NCBI GenBank assembly: GCA_003988855.1
Contig: QYAI01000009.1
Span: 62,001-126,000 of the forward strand
Source of the DNA: Arachnopeziza araneosa
Lineage: Eukaryota > Ascomycota > Leotiomycetes > Helotiales > Arachnopezizaceae
Length of the DNA: 64,000 bases
Direction: 5' to 3'
The notes under the pieces were generated by a model. It saw only the letters and a program-made list of their open reading frames with translations, was not told where the DNA came from and did no database searches. Numbering within the stretch: the stretch's first letter is position 1; each line of letters starts with the position of its first letter. Shown one piece after another: positions 1-9,994 of the stretch. Position numbers and translations under genes: made by a program.

Positions 1-288
1 GTCATCTCAAGTACCAAAAGCATCTTCTCTCTATCGAGTCCAGTGAGCATCTCTTTTTTCTCAATTCTCAAAGACAGTCCTTTATCACTCCATTCACTAG
101 CTGTTCTGGGGCTGAGCGGAGGCTCCTGAGTAATATAAGAGGAGGTGGCCATTCTCCTCCCAACCTTCATCACTCAACAACCATCAATAAATTTCACAAC
201 AATACCAGCTTGACCGCTACTTTGAACGTCTAGCCACCAGTCTCGCGGCTTTTCTGAGCTCAAAGAGCCCTCCCAGCGCCTTATCGTG
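1..288. other. Upstream region of the HAD hydrolase gene
   Basis: No reading frame here looks coding. The stretch is pyrimidine-rich (runs such as tctctttttt and ctcctcccaacc) and leads directly to the ATG at 289, so it probably holds the 5' untranslated leader and proximal promoter of the next gene. I see no convincing TATA box or other named element. Confidence 0.5.
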
Positions 289-1407
289 ATGGCCACAGCA
301 CGAAGAGCTAGCTTTCATTCCCAGGATAAGATCGTTACGTCAGTCAAGAGACACTCAACCATCGCATTCGCATTCGACATCGACGGAGTTCTGGTCAGAT
401 CCAAGAGGGCTCTACCTGGCGCAACGGCCGCTATCAAAAAGCTACAGATGCTCGATATCCCATTCATCTTTTTGACTAACGGCGGCGGGTCGACCGAAAA
501 GGATCACGTCAAACTACTTGGAAGGCGCCTGGGGCTCACTCTCGACGTAGATCAGTTTATCCAGTCGCACACTCCATACCGCGATCTCGTCCCTCAGTTT
601 GGAGACCAAAACATTCTCGCATTGGGCGGCACCGGCCACAAAGTTCGAGATTTGGCTCACGCCTACGGCTTCAAGAACGTGGTGACGTCGTCAGATATCG
701 CCAAAGCTGACCCGAGCATCTATCCCTTTCTCGAGATCACAGGCACCCATCATAACGAACACGGCCTTGCTCAGCTCCCACGCAATCCTGAAGGACGCGT
801 TCAAATCCACGCTATTCTGGTGTGGTCAACACCCCGTGACTGGGGTCTCGATTTGCAGCTGATCGTCGACCTCCTCCTCTCAGAGCAGGGTCAGATATGC
901 AAGCGCTCCAAACTCAACGGCAACACCTCTCTTCCCAACCGCGGATATCTTCAGGACGGCCAACCCTCGATTCATTTTTGCAATCCCGATATCACCTGGG
1001 CCACGTCGTACGAACACCCCCGTGCCGCGCAAGGAGCATTCAAATCGGCACTTGAAGGCATCTGGGCCAGCCAAACCGGCGGTGCTCAGCTCCTGAATCA
1101 ACACATTTGCGGCAAGCCCACCACCGAGACCTACATCTGCGGTGAAAAGGCCCTTCAGAACTACAACCGAAAGATCAACGGTCCGAATACACCCGTTCGC
1201 ACCGTGTACATGATTGGTGATAACCCGGCCTCGGACATTCAAGGCGCCAATGGCTTTCACAGTCACTATGGCAGCCAATGGAAGAGTATCCTGCTGGAGA
1301 GTGGCATCCACCAGGCTGGCCAGGTCCCTGCTCACGTGCCACACCACACCATGCCCGCTGTAGAGGACGCAGTGGATTATGCCTTGCGGGAGGAGAATAT
1401 CTATTGA
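289..1407 (+). CDS. HAD-superfamily hydrolase, CECR5/YKR070W type
   Basis: A single-exon gene of 372 codons. A GTG directly precedes the ATG, so I place the start at the ATG at 289. Residues 28-36 (AFDIDGVLV) form the first HAD motif, with the nucleophile Asp30 and Asp32. FLTNGGGS near residue 60 is motif II. VYMIGDNPASDI, about 60 residues before the end, is the acidic metal-binding motif. This layout is that of subclass IIA HAD enzymes related to human CECR5/HDHD5 and yeast YKR070W, which are usually mitochondrial. The N-terminus here (MATARRASFHSQ, rich in Arg and Ser) could serve as a targeting peptide. Substrate unknown in the family; a small phosphorylated metabolite or lipid head group is plausible. 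Length is normal and no break is seen. Confidence 0.88.
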   Translation: MATARRASFHSQDKIVTSVKRHSTIAFAFDIDGVLVRSKRALPGATAAIKKLQMLDIPFIFLTNGGGSTEKDHVKLLGRRLGLTLDVDQFIQSHTPYRDLVPQFGDQNILALGGTGHKVRDLAHAYGFKNVVTSSDIAKADPSIYPFLEITGTHHNEHGLAQLPRNPEGRVQIHAILVWSTPRDWGLDLQLIVDLLLSEQGQICKRSKLNGNTSLPNRGYLQDGQPSIHFCNPDITWATSYEHPRAAQGAFKSALEGIWASQTGGAQLLNQHICGKPTTETYICGEKALQNYNRKINGPNTPVRTVYMIGDNPASDIQGANGFHSHYGSQWKSILLESGIHQAGQVPAHVPHHTMPAVEDAVDYALREENIY

Positions 1408-3197
1408 GCGCCTCAACAATCGAAGAGACCAGTCTCATTCAACAAGACTCGGGATGGAACTCGAGCGACTCGGTGCGCTGGCGTATCAAATGAATCATTC
1501 CTGATAAAGAGCGATCAGTGCACGTCGATAGATAATAGATGATTACTAGCGGTAGTTTTGCGATAGACTCAGTGGCTTTTGGATTATTACCTTTTCGATG
1601 AGAGAGAATAGACTATTATGATGCCTCATGCTCTACAATAGTGACTTTCATTCGTATAGTCACCCTCACGTCTACACTCTGGCTTATCTATGCGAGGTCC
1701 ATCTACACGAGGCCCATCTACACGAAGTCTTTGCAGCCTATCTTTGATTCTCACTACTTCTATTGACTTTTCTCAATAGCCATGCTATCTGTTTCAGAAT
1801 GGCCAGAGTGACATTTCGTATACACTGCAAGCCGGTCTCGGCCTACGATTCCATTCTAGCAAGCTTTCAGAATAGATAAATGCAAGCCAGGTCTGAGCCC
1901 GAGATCTCATTCTCCCAAGCTGCCTTTGTATATGACCGCACGCCAGGTCTCAGTCTACGATGCCATTCTTCCAAGTTGCCTTCGCATGTAACTGCACGCC
2001 AGGCCTCAGCCGAAGAACTCGTTCTTACCCGGTGCTTGGCATCACAGCTAGCAGAGAATAAGCTTCCATGTCGTCGGGTCGCGCTTACAATCTTCTCACC
2101 TTGATAGTGACTATTCCATAACGCCACTGTGGCTGAGGCATCTCCTGCAGACGTCTCTCGGGACCACTGTGTAAGTCCCCTTGCACTATTACCAATTTCT
2201 GCCGCTGCAAGAGAATCCAACTTCGTCACTGCAGATCTGTTCTCTTATCTTTCTCGTCCTGCTTACCACCAGACCCGCATCAACTATCCGGCTCACTTAC
2301 AGCCGTCTCCTCCATCGGCCCAACGTCCCAAGAGCCAAGCCTAGGTGATCTGGCAAGGCTGACCGGCGGAGCCTCACCCCCTAATCAGTCAACATACATG
2401 GGCCCCGTGAGATTGACTCATTCCATGAGCAGGATATCCCCAGCAGGTCCGGGGCCCTCCAAGCAGCGGTCATTGAAGCCGTATCGTGCTGGACTCAGCC
2501 ATGCCCAGCGGCGGGCAGCAGGAGGGCTGAACCGACACGCGGGAAGAAGAGGAAGAGGGAGGAGGAGGGGCCCACCCGAGACGAATGAACGCTGGAGCTC
2601 TGCCTGCTGTGCGTGCGTTACTACAGGCCGTGCAGGAGAGCTGCGCGTGGGAAGTTTATCTGCTCCCCATCAGTCAGCACGGTAGTTGGTGTTGGCTGCT
2701 CCAATGGGCAGCGATGATTGAGATGCAGGCGTTGGGGGTGGGGGATGGGCTTGGGGACAGGCACAGCACGCTGCAAGCCCTGCCACGCAACATGCGATGC
2801 ATACGGACATTCCTGCGTAGGGCTAAGCAGTCATGTCGAATCAGTGAAGAGGAATCGCTGGTCAAGACCGAGAGACAGGCCCCTTTGCTCGCTTCATTTC
2901 TCGTCCTTGAGCTACCTTGTCATGACGTGCCTGGCACTGTCTTCGAGCCCGGTCTAGGCCCTCGGAGGCTATGAGGGCAGCCATGCAGGAAGAGACATCG
3001 CTGCGTCACTCTCAAGAATCTCACAATAGCATGCGTAGATGTAGCGGTAGGATGCATAACATTAATTATTCTATTGAAACAATTTTCCCGTCAACACCGA
3101 AACGCTCAAGATTCCTCCAACTCCAGCTTCTAATGCGGTCGAGGCAAAGCCCAAGGATTCCCCAATTCATTCGTCATTAATCGTTAGAGACACAGGA
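1408..3197. other. Intergenic region between convergent genes
   Basis: This 1.8-kb stretch separates the 3' end of the HAD gene from the 3' end of the bZIP gene. The short open frames in it overlap on both strands and lack protein-like composition. It contains a duplicated phrase, ccatctacacgag, at about 1699-1727 and the degenerate tandem repeat listed separately at 1827-2049. From 2400 to 2980 it is GC-richer but I see no supportable gene. Confidence 0.6.
1827..2049. repeat. Degenerate 56-bp tandem repeat, four units
   Basis: Four diverged head-to-tail copies start at 1827, 1882, 1938 and 1994, a period of 55-56 bp. Each opens with gca(a/c)gcc followed by ggtctc or a close variant. A phrase resembling cgatgccattct comes in mid-unit, and a gctt/gccttcgcat-like segment ends it. 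Copies two and three are the most similar. The unit is not a multiple of three and no frame runs through it, so it is a noncoding minisatellite. Confidence 0.7.
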
Positions 3198-3860
3198 TCA
3201 CATGGTATTCCACTTCATCGCCTCGTCCGAGAGGAGGTAGTTATCCATCTCGAAAGCTGCATCTTTCTCCCCTTCCATGACACCACCAGTCACATCGCCT
3301 CTCCAGCCCTGAGTAAAAGCCATCGTTTCAACCCGAGTCGTGGATTCTTTGTCTCTGAGCAGGGAGTTGTAGTCGATTTGAAGGCGCGTGTAGTTTTGCT
3401 GTAGCTCTTCATAGTCACTGAGGATCGACTGTAATCTTTGCTCGAGACTCTCGGTATGTTGCTTTTGGCGTTGCCGGAATGCTCGTTGCGCTTTGCGATT
3501 CTGACTTCGTCTTCTCTGTGTGATGTTAGCGTGGTGGTTGGACGGAAAGAGCGACGAGCATACGTCAGGTGACTTGGGGTTTTTCTGGGTGGCGGCGATA
3601 GAGTCACCGTCGGTGGAAGAGCCGGAGCGTGGCGACTCGTGGTCTTGGCTCATGGATTGGATGTCGTACGAGAGTTGGGTGGGTGAGAGCACGCTTTCTG
3701 GGGAGAGAGGCCCGGTGGACGATTGATGCCAGCCGAGATATTGATGTTGGGCCTGTGGAAGTGGTCAGTTTACGAGATGGACTTGGATGCTGGGAAGACG
3801 GACCTCAAACACATTCCACTCAAACTCGAGTGCTTCGATTAAAGTATCGGCGTTGGACAT
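3198..3860 (-). CDS. Small bZIP transcription factor, Yap/AP-1-like
   Basis: Exons on the minus strand are 3860-3804, 3752-3564 and 3515-3198, giving 187 residues. The first intron has a weak donor (GTCCGT); the second is 48 nt with branch site GCTAAC. After splicing, the basic region starts at residue 83 (RRRSQNRKAQRAFRQRQKQ). It carries the NRxAQxxFR signature typical of fungal Yap/Pap1 proteins. A coiled-coil with Leu/Tyr heptads follows (SLEQRLQSILSDYEELQQ and onward). There is no cysteine-rich domain of the kind that senses redox stress in full-size Yap1/Pap1. The protein is therefore one of the short bZIP regulators, probably nuclear and dimeric; targets cannot be told. The second intron could be retained without a frameshift (see findings). 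Confidence 0.85.
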
Positions 3861-3930
3861 GTTTGCAGGCTGTGTGTGTCGTTGTGCGTGTGCAGGAGGA
3901 GAAGAGGTTGTTGGAAGAGGGTTGGAGATG

Positions 3931-3969
3931 ATCTGGTCTGGTCTGGTCTGGTCTGGTCTGATCTGGTCT
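3931..3969. repeat. TCTGG pentanucleotide array
   Basis: The pentamer tctgg is repeated about seven times with one interruption (atctgg). It lies roughly 70 bp upstream of the bZIP start codon, in its likely 5' leader or core promoter. Confidence 0.85.
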
Positions 3970-4265
3970 CCCCAGGCATTGGGTGGCAATGGACCGTTAT
4001 ATATTCACCTGCCTTTTGCACCGTGAAGCTGGAGGACTCTTGGGAATCGGTGATGGAGAGTGCCGGGGCAGATGTTCCGTCAGCAGAAGTGACCTCTTGG
4101 TTCTGTCAGAAGTGCAAAAGCCATTGATGGAGCGCCATGGGCGTGGGAGGGACGGAGGGAGGGAGCGACGTGCAATGGAGAGAGAGGCAAGTTTGGGCCA
4201 GCGCGCCCTTCCATTGGAACTTTCAAAAGCTTCTTTTGGCTCTAGCGCCAGTTCAGCCCTGTGTG

Positions 4266-4326
4266 CCCCTTCTTCTTCCTTTCTCCCTCTCTCTCTCCCT
4301 CTGTCTCTCCCTCCCTCCCTCTCTCC
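4266..4326. repeat. Polypyrimidine (CT/CCT) tract
   Basis: About 60 bp made almost purely of C and T (ctctctccct, ccctccctccct). On the other strand it is a purine tract. It lies in the shared upstream region of two regulator genes. Confidence 0.85.
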
Positions 4327-4497
4327 ATTCCGCGGTACGTCGTGAAGACCAATGCCGGCTGGCTTCCCGTCGATGGGCTGATGGCGCTTCCCAACTTGAC
4401 CAACAACCACTTATCGACCCGTCACCCTCCATTGGCTGAACTATACGACCGAATCGAATCGCTGCTTGCTGGGACAGGAGGGTCACACAGCCGGAAT

Positions 4498-4536
4498 CAT
4501 CATTCATCATATTCATCATCATCATCATCATCATCC
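4498..4536. repeat. TCA trinucleotide microsatellite
   Basis: About a dozen tandem TCA triplets with slight interruptions (attcatcatc). Noncoding. Confidence 0.85.
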
Positions 4537-4614
4537 TCGCCGTCGTCGTGCCCAGGAGTCGCACATCACGAGAACCCCTGCTGCCTTCTGAGCGTGGGAG
4601 ATGCTGGACACGAT

Positions 4615-4710
4615 ACAGGACCAGGACAGGATAGGACAGGCGAGGACAGGACAGGATAGGACAGGCGAGGACAGGACAGGCGAGAGGATAGGACAGGGAG
4701 GACAGGAGCA
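4615..4710. repeat. GGACA-type minisatellite
   Basis: The motif ggacagg(a/c) is iterated with variants: ggacaggatagg, ggacaggcgagg. The two variants alternate, suggesting a higher-order unit of about 22-30 bp. Noncoding. Confidence 0.8.
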
Positions 4711-4863
4711 GCGAGAGAAGATGTTTGACCCGTGCTGCCTCTGCAACAAGCTCAACACCACCGTTGCGGCTCCTCGTGAGCCGTGAAGTCAAGACTACGA
4801 CGATCAGAAAACACGAGAACCCTTGCCAAACCACACTCCACCAACCCATCCCAATCCCAGAGA

Positions 4864-4923
4864 CACTTCTTCCCACCGTACGCGTCGTAAAGGCACCTCT
4901 TCCCACTATATGCGTCGTAAAGA
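4864..4923. repeat. 30-bp direct duplication
   Basis: Two adjacent copies start at 4864 and 4894. Both read cac(t/c)tcttcccac at the left end and gcgtcgtaaag at the right end, with only a few differences between them. Confidence 0.8.
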
Positions 4924-5225
4924 CCCTTCCGCCGAATAGTTCCACTCGGAGCTTAGCGCCACTCTCGTATTTCCCAGCCGCTGTGGCGCAAAGCTTACCA
5001 CATACGGAATTTGAACAAACTGCACCACGATTCATAATCCGGTTCTTTTGCGGCGTACCTCCGTATCCGGCTGCGCATTTCATCAGCAGAGCGGCCGCAG
5101 CCGTTGTCTTTGGCCGTGAGTCTCCGCGGTGCCTGTGGCTGCCAGCGTCGCTCCCCAGGTAATTAAGCTCCTATTTGGGACGTTGCTGACGGTGACATCT
5201 GGCTTTTGCGTGCCTCTCTTGGCTG

Positions 5226-7017
5226 ATGGAAGCAGCCGCTGGAGAAATCGAAAGTATGAACAACCCAATCAGGATAGCAATCCCTTCTATGAGCTGGTTG
5301 ACGCTGACCAATTACCTTGTAGGGGAAGCTGAGCGCAATGCCGGAAGCATCGAACCGGTTCAAGAACTGGAATGGATTCCGCACGACGACAAAACTGCCC
5401 GCAAACGTGCTCGAGCACACGTAACGAGGGTATTCCGGAGACAGAAAGCTGCAGAAGCGGCGAAAGTCAACGAGGATGAGAAAGTCACGCTGCCAAACAG
5501 GAGGAAATCCCATGGCCCAAGAAGCCAGGATGTTACTAAACGATCATCGCCACACCTTCAAAAGATTGATACTAACAACTCAGCTAAAGACTTGATCCAA
5601 GAACTGGTATTGCAGAGAACTCTTCCTGCGAGCCGGATGGACCCTTTTGCCGCGTTCCCTGTGGTACTGGACTCCCGCAAACAGGCGCTTCTAGATCACT
5701 GTAAGTACATCTCGATATCGAAACTCTCCTCATATACATATAGCCGCGAGCTAAGATCTCCTTGGCAAAGTCTTCTTCGGAGTCGCACCAATCAGCTACT
5801 CGCATGACAATCGCGCCGACTTCTCTCCAGTCAAGACGCTTAGCTTTCATGTGGCTTTGAGCGACCCTTCAGCGTTTTATGTTATACTATCCGCAGCAGC
5901 AAGCGATATTGCCGCCTTGTATGGGAGGCGGGACTCGGAAGACGCCATCAAACACCGCTCTACCGCCCTGAGTCTAGTAAACAAAAATGTCATGCAGTGG
6001 CAACCAAACTCCAGTGATAGCAGCCTTGCAGGCATCGCGCTGCTAGCTGGGAATGAGGTTGGCTAATATTCCGGCATCTTGGGTATTGGCTCACATAAAT
6101 AGCTACTGTTCGGCACTCCCTCCAATTTCAAGACACATATGCAGGGTCTAGCGGGTATACTTGATATGAAGGGGGGTCTCGAGTCACTTCGCTACAGCAA
6201 TCCCCAACTACACGCAATTGTCTCATGGTACCATTCTCTCTCAATCCAAGTCTCTATCCTCACATCACACAGGTTCGATTACTCCGGCTCCTGCAATCTC
6301 GTAGCAAAACGCCGCTTCACTCCGATCCGCTACTCGCCCGAACTCCTTCACTCTCCTCCAGATGGCGTTCCAGAGCCCATCCTTCGTGGTCTCCCCAAAG
6401 GTTATGATTTATACAAAGAATTCACAGATTTAATTCACGGCCTACAAACCGTAACCTCAGTGATGACCTCCCAACCCAACACTCCATCCTCAACAGATAG
6501 CCTTGCTGGGCCAGAAGAAAGTTCCGCCTTCATAACTACACATGACTCCGCCCTCCTCTCTTCCATCTACGACCCTGATCGAGAAGGAAATCGCACCCGT
6601 CGACGCTACGTGATGCAATCCTTCCACCTCCTCGTCCTTCTCTACACCACCCTCCTATCCGGATATGAAGGACCAGCAAGCGAACTCTTCCTCTACCGCC
6701 TCAAGAAAGCTTTGACGGAAGAAGTGAATCCGTGGGGTGAGACCATGTGTGATATCTTCCGCTCATTGCTTGCTGGCATGACGATTGAGCTGGATCTGTT
6801 CGCATTACAGGTGTCGCAATTAGTTGATATCTGTGTGCTGTTGGAATGGGCGTCTTGGCGTAGAATCAAGAGACAACTGTTGGAGTTTTTGGTATGGGAT
6901 AAGGCGTGTAAAGGGAAGTTGCAGGACTTGTGGAGGCATAGGACTGAGAATTTGGAGAGATATGGAAGCGAAGATAGTGGGAGTGCAAGTGGAAGTTCTC
7001 CTCGAGGGATCATTTAA
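5226..7017 (+). CDS. Fungal-domain transcription factor lacking a visible Zn2Cys6 cluster
   Basis: Proposed exons are 5226-5700, 5771-6057, 6103-6227 and 6273-7017, summing to 544 codons. The junctions restore continuous sequence: LLDH-FFFGVAPISYS, AGNE-LLFGTPSNFK and VSWFDYSGS. The last resembles the Trp-x-Asp element often seen in the fungal transcription-factor (DUF3468) domain. The N-terminal part has a basic stretch DKTARKRARAHVTRVFRRQK (about residues 60-79), as in members of this family that lack a zinc cluster. No cysteine-rich DNA-binding motif is visible. The third intron has a weak donor (GTTGGC). The 5' end is the uncertain part: an optional in-frame intron at 5254-5322 or a more upstream start cannot be excluded. 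It lies two genes away from a Zn2Cys6 regulator and next to an MFS carrier, but its targets are unknown. Confidence 0.75.
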
Positions 7018-7689
7018 GGAGAGGGCGATGTTCGTATTGATTAGAAATCAAATACGCATACCGATATGATCTCAATGATTTTCCAATAAAATCTAGACAG
7101 AACTTTGCTGACAATTAAATGACAATACACAGTAATCAACAAGGTATAACAGATAGACATCCCCACACCTCGTCAATATCTTTCACATCTGCTACAGAAT
7201 AAAACCTGCCAATCGCAGCGGAGCTCTCTCTCACAAACTTATCTTCACCATGTGTTATGGCGGTGAAGGGGAAGATCACTAGAGGCTGAAAACCGAATCG
7301 GTAAGATGATGCCTTTGTAGGTGTCATGGACAATGCTCAGATCAAGTACCATCTGCTCTACATATCTACGTACCGGTATTAAAATGAATTACGGCTCACT
7401 AAGAACCACATCTTCAACTCTCAGGGCCCATATCACCATTCCCGTGGCTAGATAACAGATCCCCCTCATCCTATGAATCTAAGCGAGGGCGAAAAAATAC
7501 GTCAACAATCCGATATAATATTAAATAGCCCGAACCCGCCCGCCAATGAGGCGACGCGCACGCAGCGTGTTCAGGTCAATCGTTGCGCTGGCGGAGTGGT
7601 AAAGTCGCGGTCGAGGGATATGAACGCGGGTACTCTAACAATGAACAACCAACCTCGACAAACTCGTAGATGCGCCACCCGCGACAAGC

Positions 7690-7736
7690 AAAACCCCTCC
7701 TCGCCGGGGTTTTCTTCCCCACCACATCGTGGTGGG
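7690..7736. other. Two adjacent perfect hairpins
   Basis: The first stem pairs aaaacccc (7690-7697) with ggggtttt (7706-7713) over an 8-nt loop. The second pairs cccaccac (7718-7725) with gtggtggg (7729-7736) over a 3-nt loop. Only four bases separate them. They look like bacterial terminators, but in this fungal setting could be structured RNA or chance. Confidence 0.55.
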
Positions 7737-7985
7737 TTTCTTTTGCCGGTCTGTTCTGTTCCTTGGCTGGGTTGGGGGGGGGGGTTTCTTTCGGGCCCGG
7801 ATTGCGTCGTGGCCATCTCGGGACGTGTGGACGGATTGGGAAGGAGCGGCAGAGAGTGTGTGTATAAAACAGGGTTTCACGTCGGATTCTCTCTTGAGGA
7901 ATCAGCATCCTTTTACCCACCCATCAATATACCTCCTTTTTTCTGGTGTTGATGTTTATTCTTAAGCGAGGAAGGGGATTCGGCG

Positions 7986-8218
7986 CTCCAGGGGGAAAAT
8001 AAGCGGCCGAGAACTGGCACGGGCGTGCACACTGAAAACCAGTCATTGAGACTTTCTTGTCGCAGCAAGAGTTGGTTCAAAGGCAAGTAGAACATATTTT
8101 TGCACATCCGCTGCTCTAAAAACACTCGCACTGCATAGAAGTACTTTGTTCTTTTGATATTAATTCTGGGTGGGGTAGGTTTAGGTGCCAGTTCCGGCCG
8201 CTTATTTCTCCCCTAGAG
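7986..8218. mobile_element. MITE-like element with ~35-bp terminal inverted repeats
   Basis: The left end (7986-8020) contains aataagcggccg followed by gaactggcac. The right end (8185-8218) contains the reverse complement, gtgccagttc followed by cggccgcttatt. Over about 34-35 bp the two ends agree except for roughly four mismatches and one indel. The 164-bp interior has no long reading frame. This is the architecture of a nonautonomous DNA transposon. Flanking sequence gives no clean target-site duplication, so the superfamily is not assigned. The copy is slightly diverged and probably old. Confidence 0.75.
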
Positions 8219-8442
8219 AGTTCAGGTCGTGATAATTGATACCCGAAAAGAAAGAAGTATCACGCTGTCAGAGAGTTCATTTCCATTGCTTGTTTTGAAC
8301 CCAGTCGCTATTTGCAATTATAAATTGAGTTTACAATCTCGAAAACCTCCTGAAAAGGTTGTTAAACTCCGATTTAGCCATATCAAAAGTGTGAACAGCT
8401 TCGTATTCAAACTCTCATTGCTATACATGCCCACTAACCCTG

Positions 8443-9994
8443 CTAAAGCTTCTTCAGTAGACTTTTGTTCAACATCAGCTTCACAACGCCGACCAGAATA
8501 GCGGAACCAAGGGCCATTGACCCGGCATAGAAAATGGCAGGATGGTAAGCCTTCAATGTACTATTCTCACCACCATACGCTGCCAGAAGATAACCAGCAA
8601 TTGGTGCCCCCTTCGAATATTAGCATTGAATATCAAAAAGGTTCATATCAATCTCACCATCAGATACCCGCCTGCCCAGCCTGATACGATCATACCCATT
8701 GCAACACCCACTCTTCTACTACCGAACACACTCCCTACCACAGTAGGCATGGTACTAAAGAAGCCTCCATTACCCGCTCCATTTGTGATCACGAACAAGA
8801 TCAAAGGTCCCAAGGAGTTGGACACAGGCCAGATGATCAGCATGCTCAGAGCACTTAACATCAAGGCTATAAAGAGCGTATTGACTGGGCCGATTGCATC
8901 GGAAAGAAAACCGAAGCACAGTCGTCCAACGGCCGAGGAGAAATTGAATGCTGCAACAAGACCAGCTCCTGCCGATGCAGACAGACCGAGGGACTTGCCG
9001 TACAGTGGAAGGAAGAAGGGCGGGACAAAGAGGGGAAATGTAGCAATAGCTCCGGCAAGGAAAAGAGTTACGAATTGAACATTCTTGAACAATGACCTAA
9101 CGCTTCATCAGTAACGCCTCCAGGTATGTAGCAAAGGACTTACCATTCAACGAACATCGTAGTCTTGATCGGTGCTCGCTCCTTGATAAGCCACGCTGCT
9201 GGAAGACCTGTGGCGAGAGTCACTATACCAATGATTCGAAAAGTCCATTCGGGCCCAAGCTTCTGGAGAAGCCCATCCATGGCAAAGCTGATGACAGTTC
9301 CTCCAAGGCCACCACCCGCATAGACGACACCATTTGCAATGCCTCTCTTCTTGTTGAAATACTGAGCTGGGATGGTAGAGATGACCTTTTTTTTGGGGTT
9401 AGCTTCCCAGTCACCATGTTAATTCTAGACCAACCATAAATTGCAAACTGCACGCAGTCATCAGCAAAAGATCTCCCACGCACACTCAAGAACATACCTG
9501 CACCCAATCCCCATGACCAATCCCGCCGTCACAAATAGCCCACCCACACTCTTCGTGGAGAACCCACTCAGAAGCTCTCCCAACCCCATGGCTCCGACTC
9601 CCAGCATGGCGGTACTCCGCCCGCCAATCCATCTCACGAGTCTCGCATTGATCAGGGCAAAGAAGGAGATACAAGCCGCCGTCAGACTACCCACAAACGA
9701 CAGGCTGGCGGGGGAAGAGAGCTTCCGCTCGACGAGGGCGGCTTGGATCACCCCCCATGAGTAGCTGGTGCCCACGAACCAGAAGGTGAGGATGCTGCAG
9801 CCGAAGATCACGACCCAGCCATATCCGCCGTCTGGCACTTGCGAGTCGGCGAGCCGGGATTCAGCGATGACGGCGTCGGCTGCAGGGTCGAAGTTGGACG
9901 GTTCTGGAGGTGAGGCGTTGTCGATGCACTCTGATCCTCGAGGTATCGGGTTGACTGGCTCGAGTACAATCGTCTGCGTTGAGCTTGATGACAT
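8443..9994 (-). CDS. MFS transporter, monocarboxylate-permease type
   Basis: Exons on the minus strand are 9994-9498, 9447-9435, 9385-9144, 9096-8658 and 8610-8443, summing to 453 codons (452 residues). After a hydrophilic N-terminus of about 50 residues comes PDGGYGWVV (residues 54-62), the hallmark of fungal MCT-like carriers. Around twelve hydrophobic segments follow. The second exon is only 13 nt. It joins MGIGCSLQFM to VISTIPAQYFNKKRG, which restores the conserved loop containing the QYF-(D/N)-K-(K/R)-R motif. Such carriers sit in the plasma or vacuolar membrane and move short organic acids, riboflavin or other small anions; the substrate here is unknown. The next gene upstream on the same strand encodes a Zn2Cys6 regulator, a pairing that suggests but does not prove shared regulation. 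Confidence 0.88.

Larger units (their letters stand above)
3861..5225. other. Low-complexity intergenic region between divergent regulators
   Basis: This region lies between the start of the bZIP gene (minus strand) and the start of the fungal-domain regulator (plus strand), so it probably contains both promoters. It is unusually rich in simple sequence: a pentamer array, a pyrimidine tract, a TCA array, a GGACA minisatellite and a 30-bp direct duplication, each listed separately. Long open frames here simply follow the simple repeats and are not genes. Confidence 0.65.
7018..8442. other. Intergenic region with MITE-like element and hairpins
   Basis: The 3' ends of the plus-strand regulator and the minus-strand carrier face each other here. 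The region holds two adjacent perfect hairpins (7690-7736), a G-run near 7770-7781 and a transposon-like element (7986-8218). A segment at about 7583-7600 (tggcggagtgg) matches a tRNA A box but no matching B box or cloverleaf follows. No gene is supported. Confidence 0.6.

Noticed and set aside
880..1419. 179-codon minus-strand frame over the HAD gene
   Set aside because: It is a shadow of the real plus-strand frame and lacks recognisable motifs.
4253..5083. 276-codon minus-strand frame
   Set aside because: It runs through CT, TCA and GGACA arrays; its product is low-complexity Arg/Glu and Ser/Cys repeats, not a protein.
7575..7650. tRNA-like A box (tggcggagtgg)
   Set aside because: No B box of the GGTTCGANNC type at the right distance and no acceptor stem pairing; a full cloverleaf cannot be drawn.
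7473..7952. 159-codon plus-strand frame
   Set aside because: It crosses two hairpins and a G-run, has no protein-like pattern, and overlaps equally long frames on the other strand.
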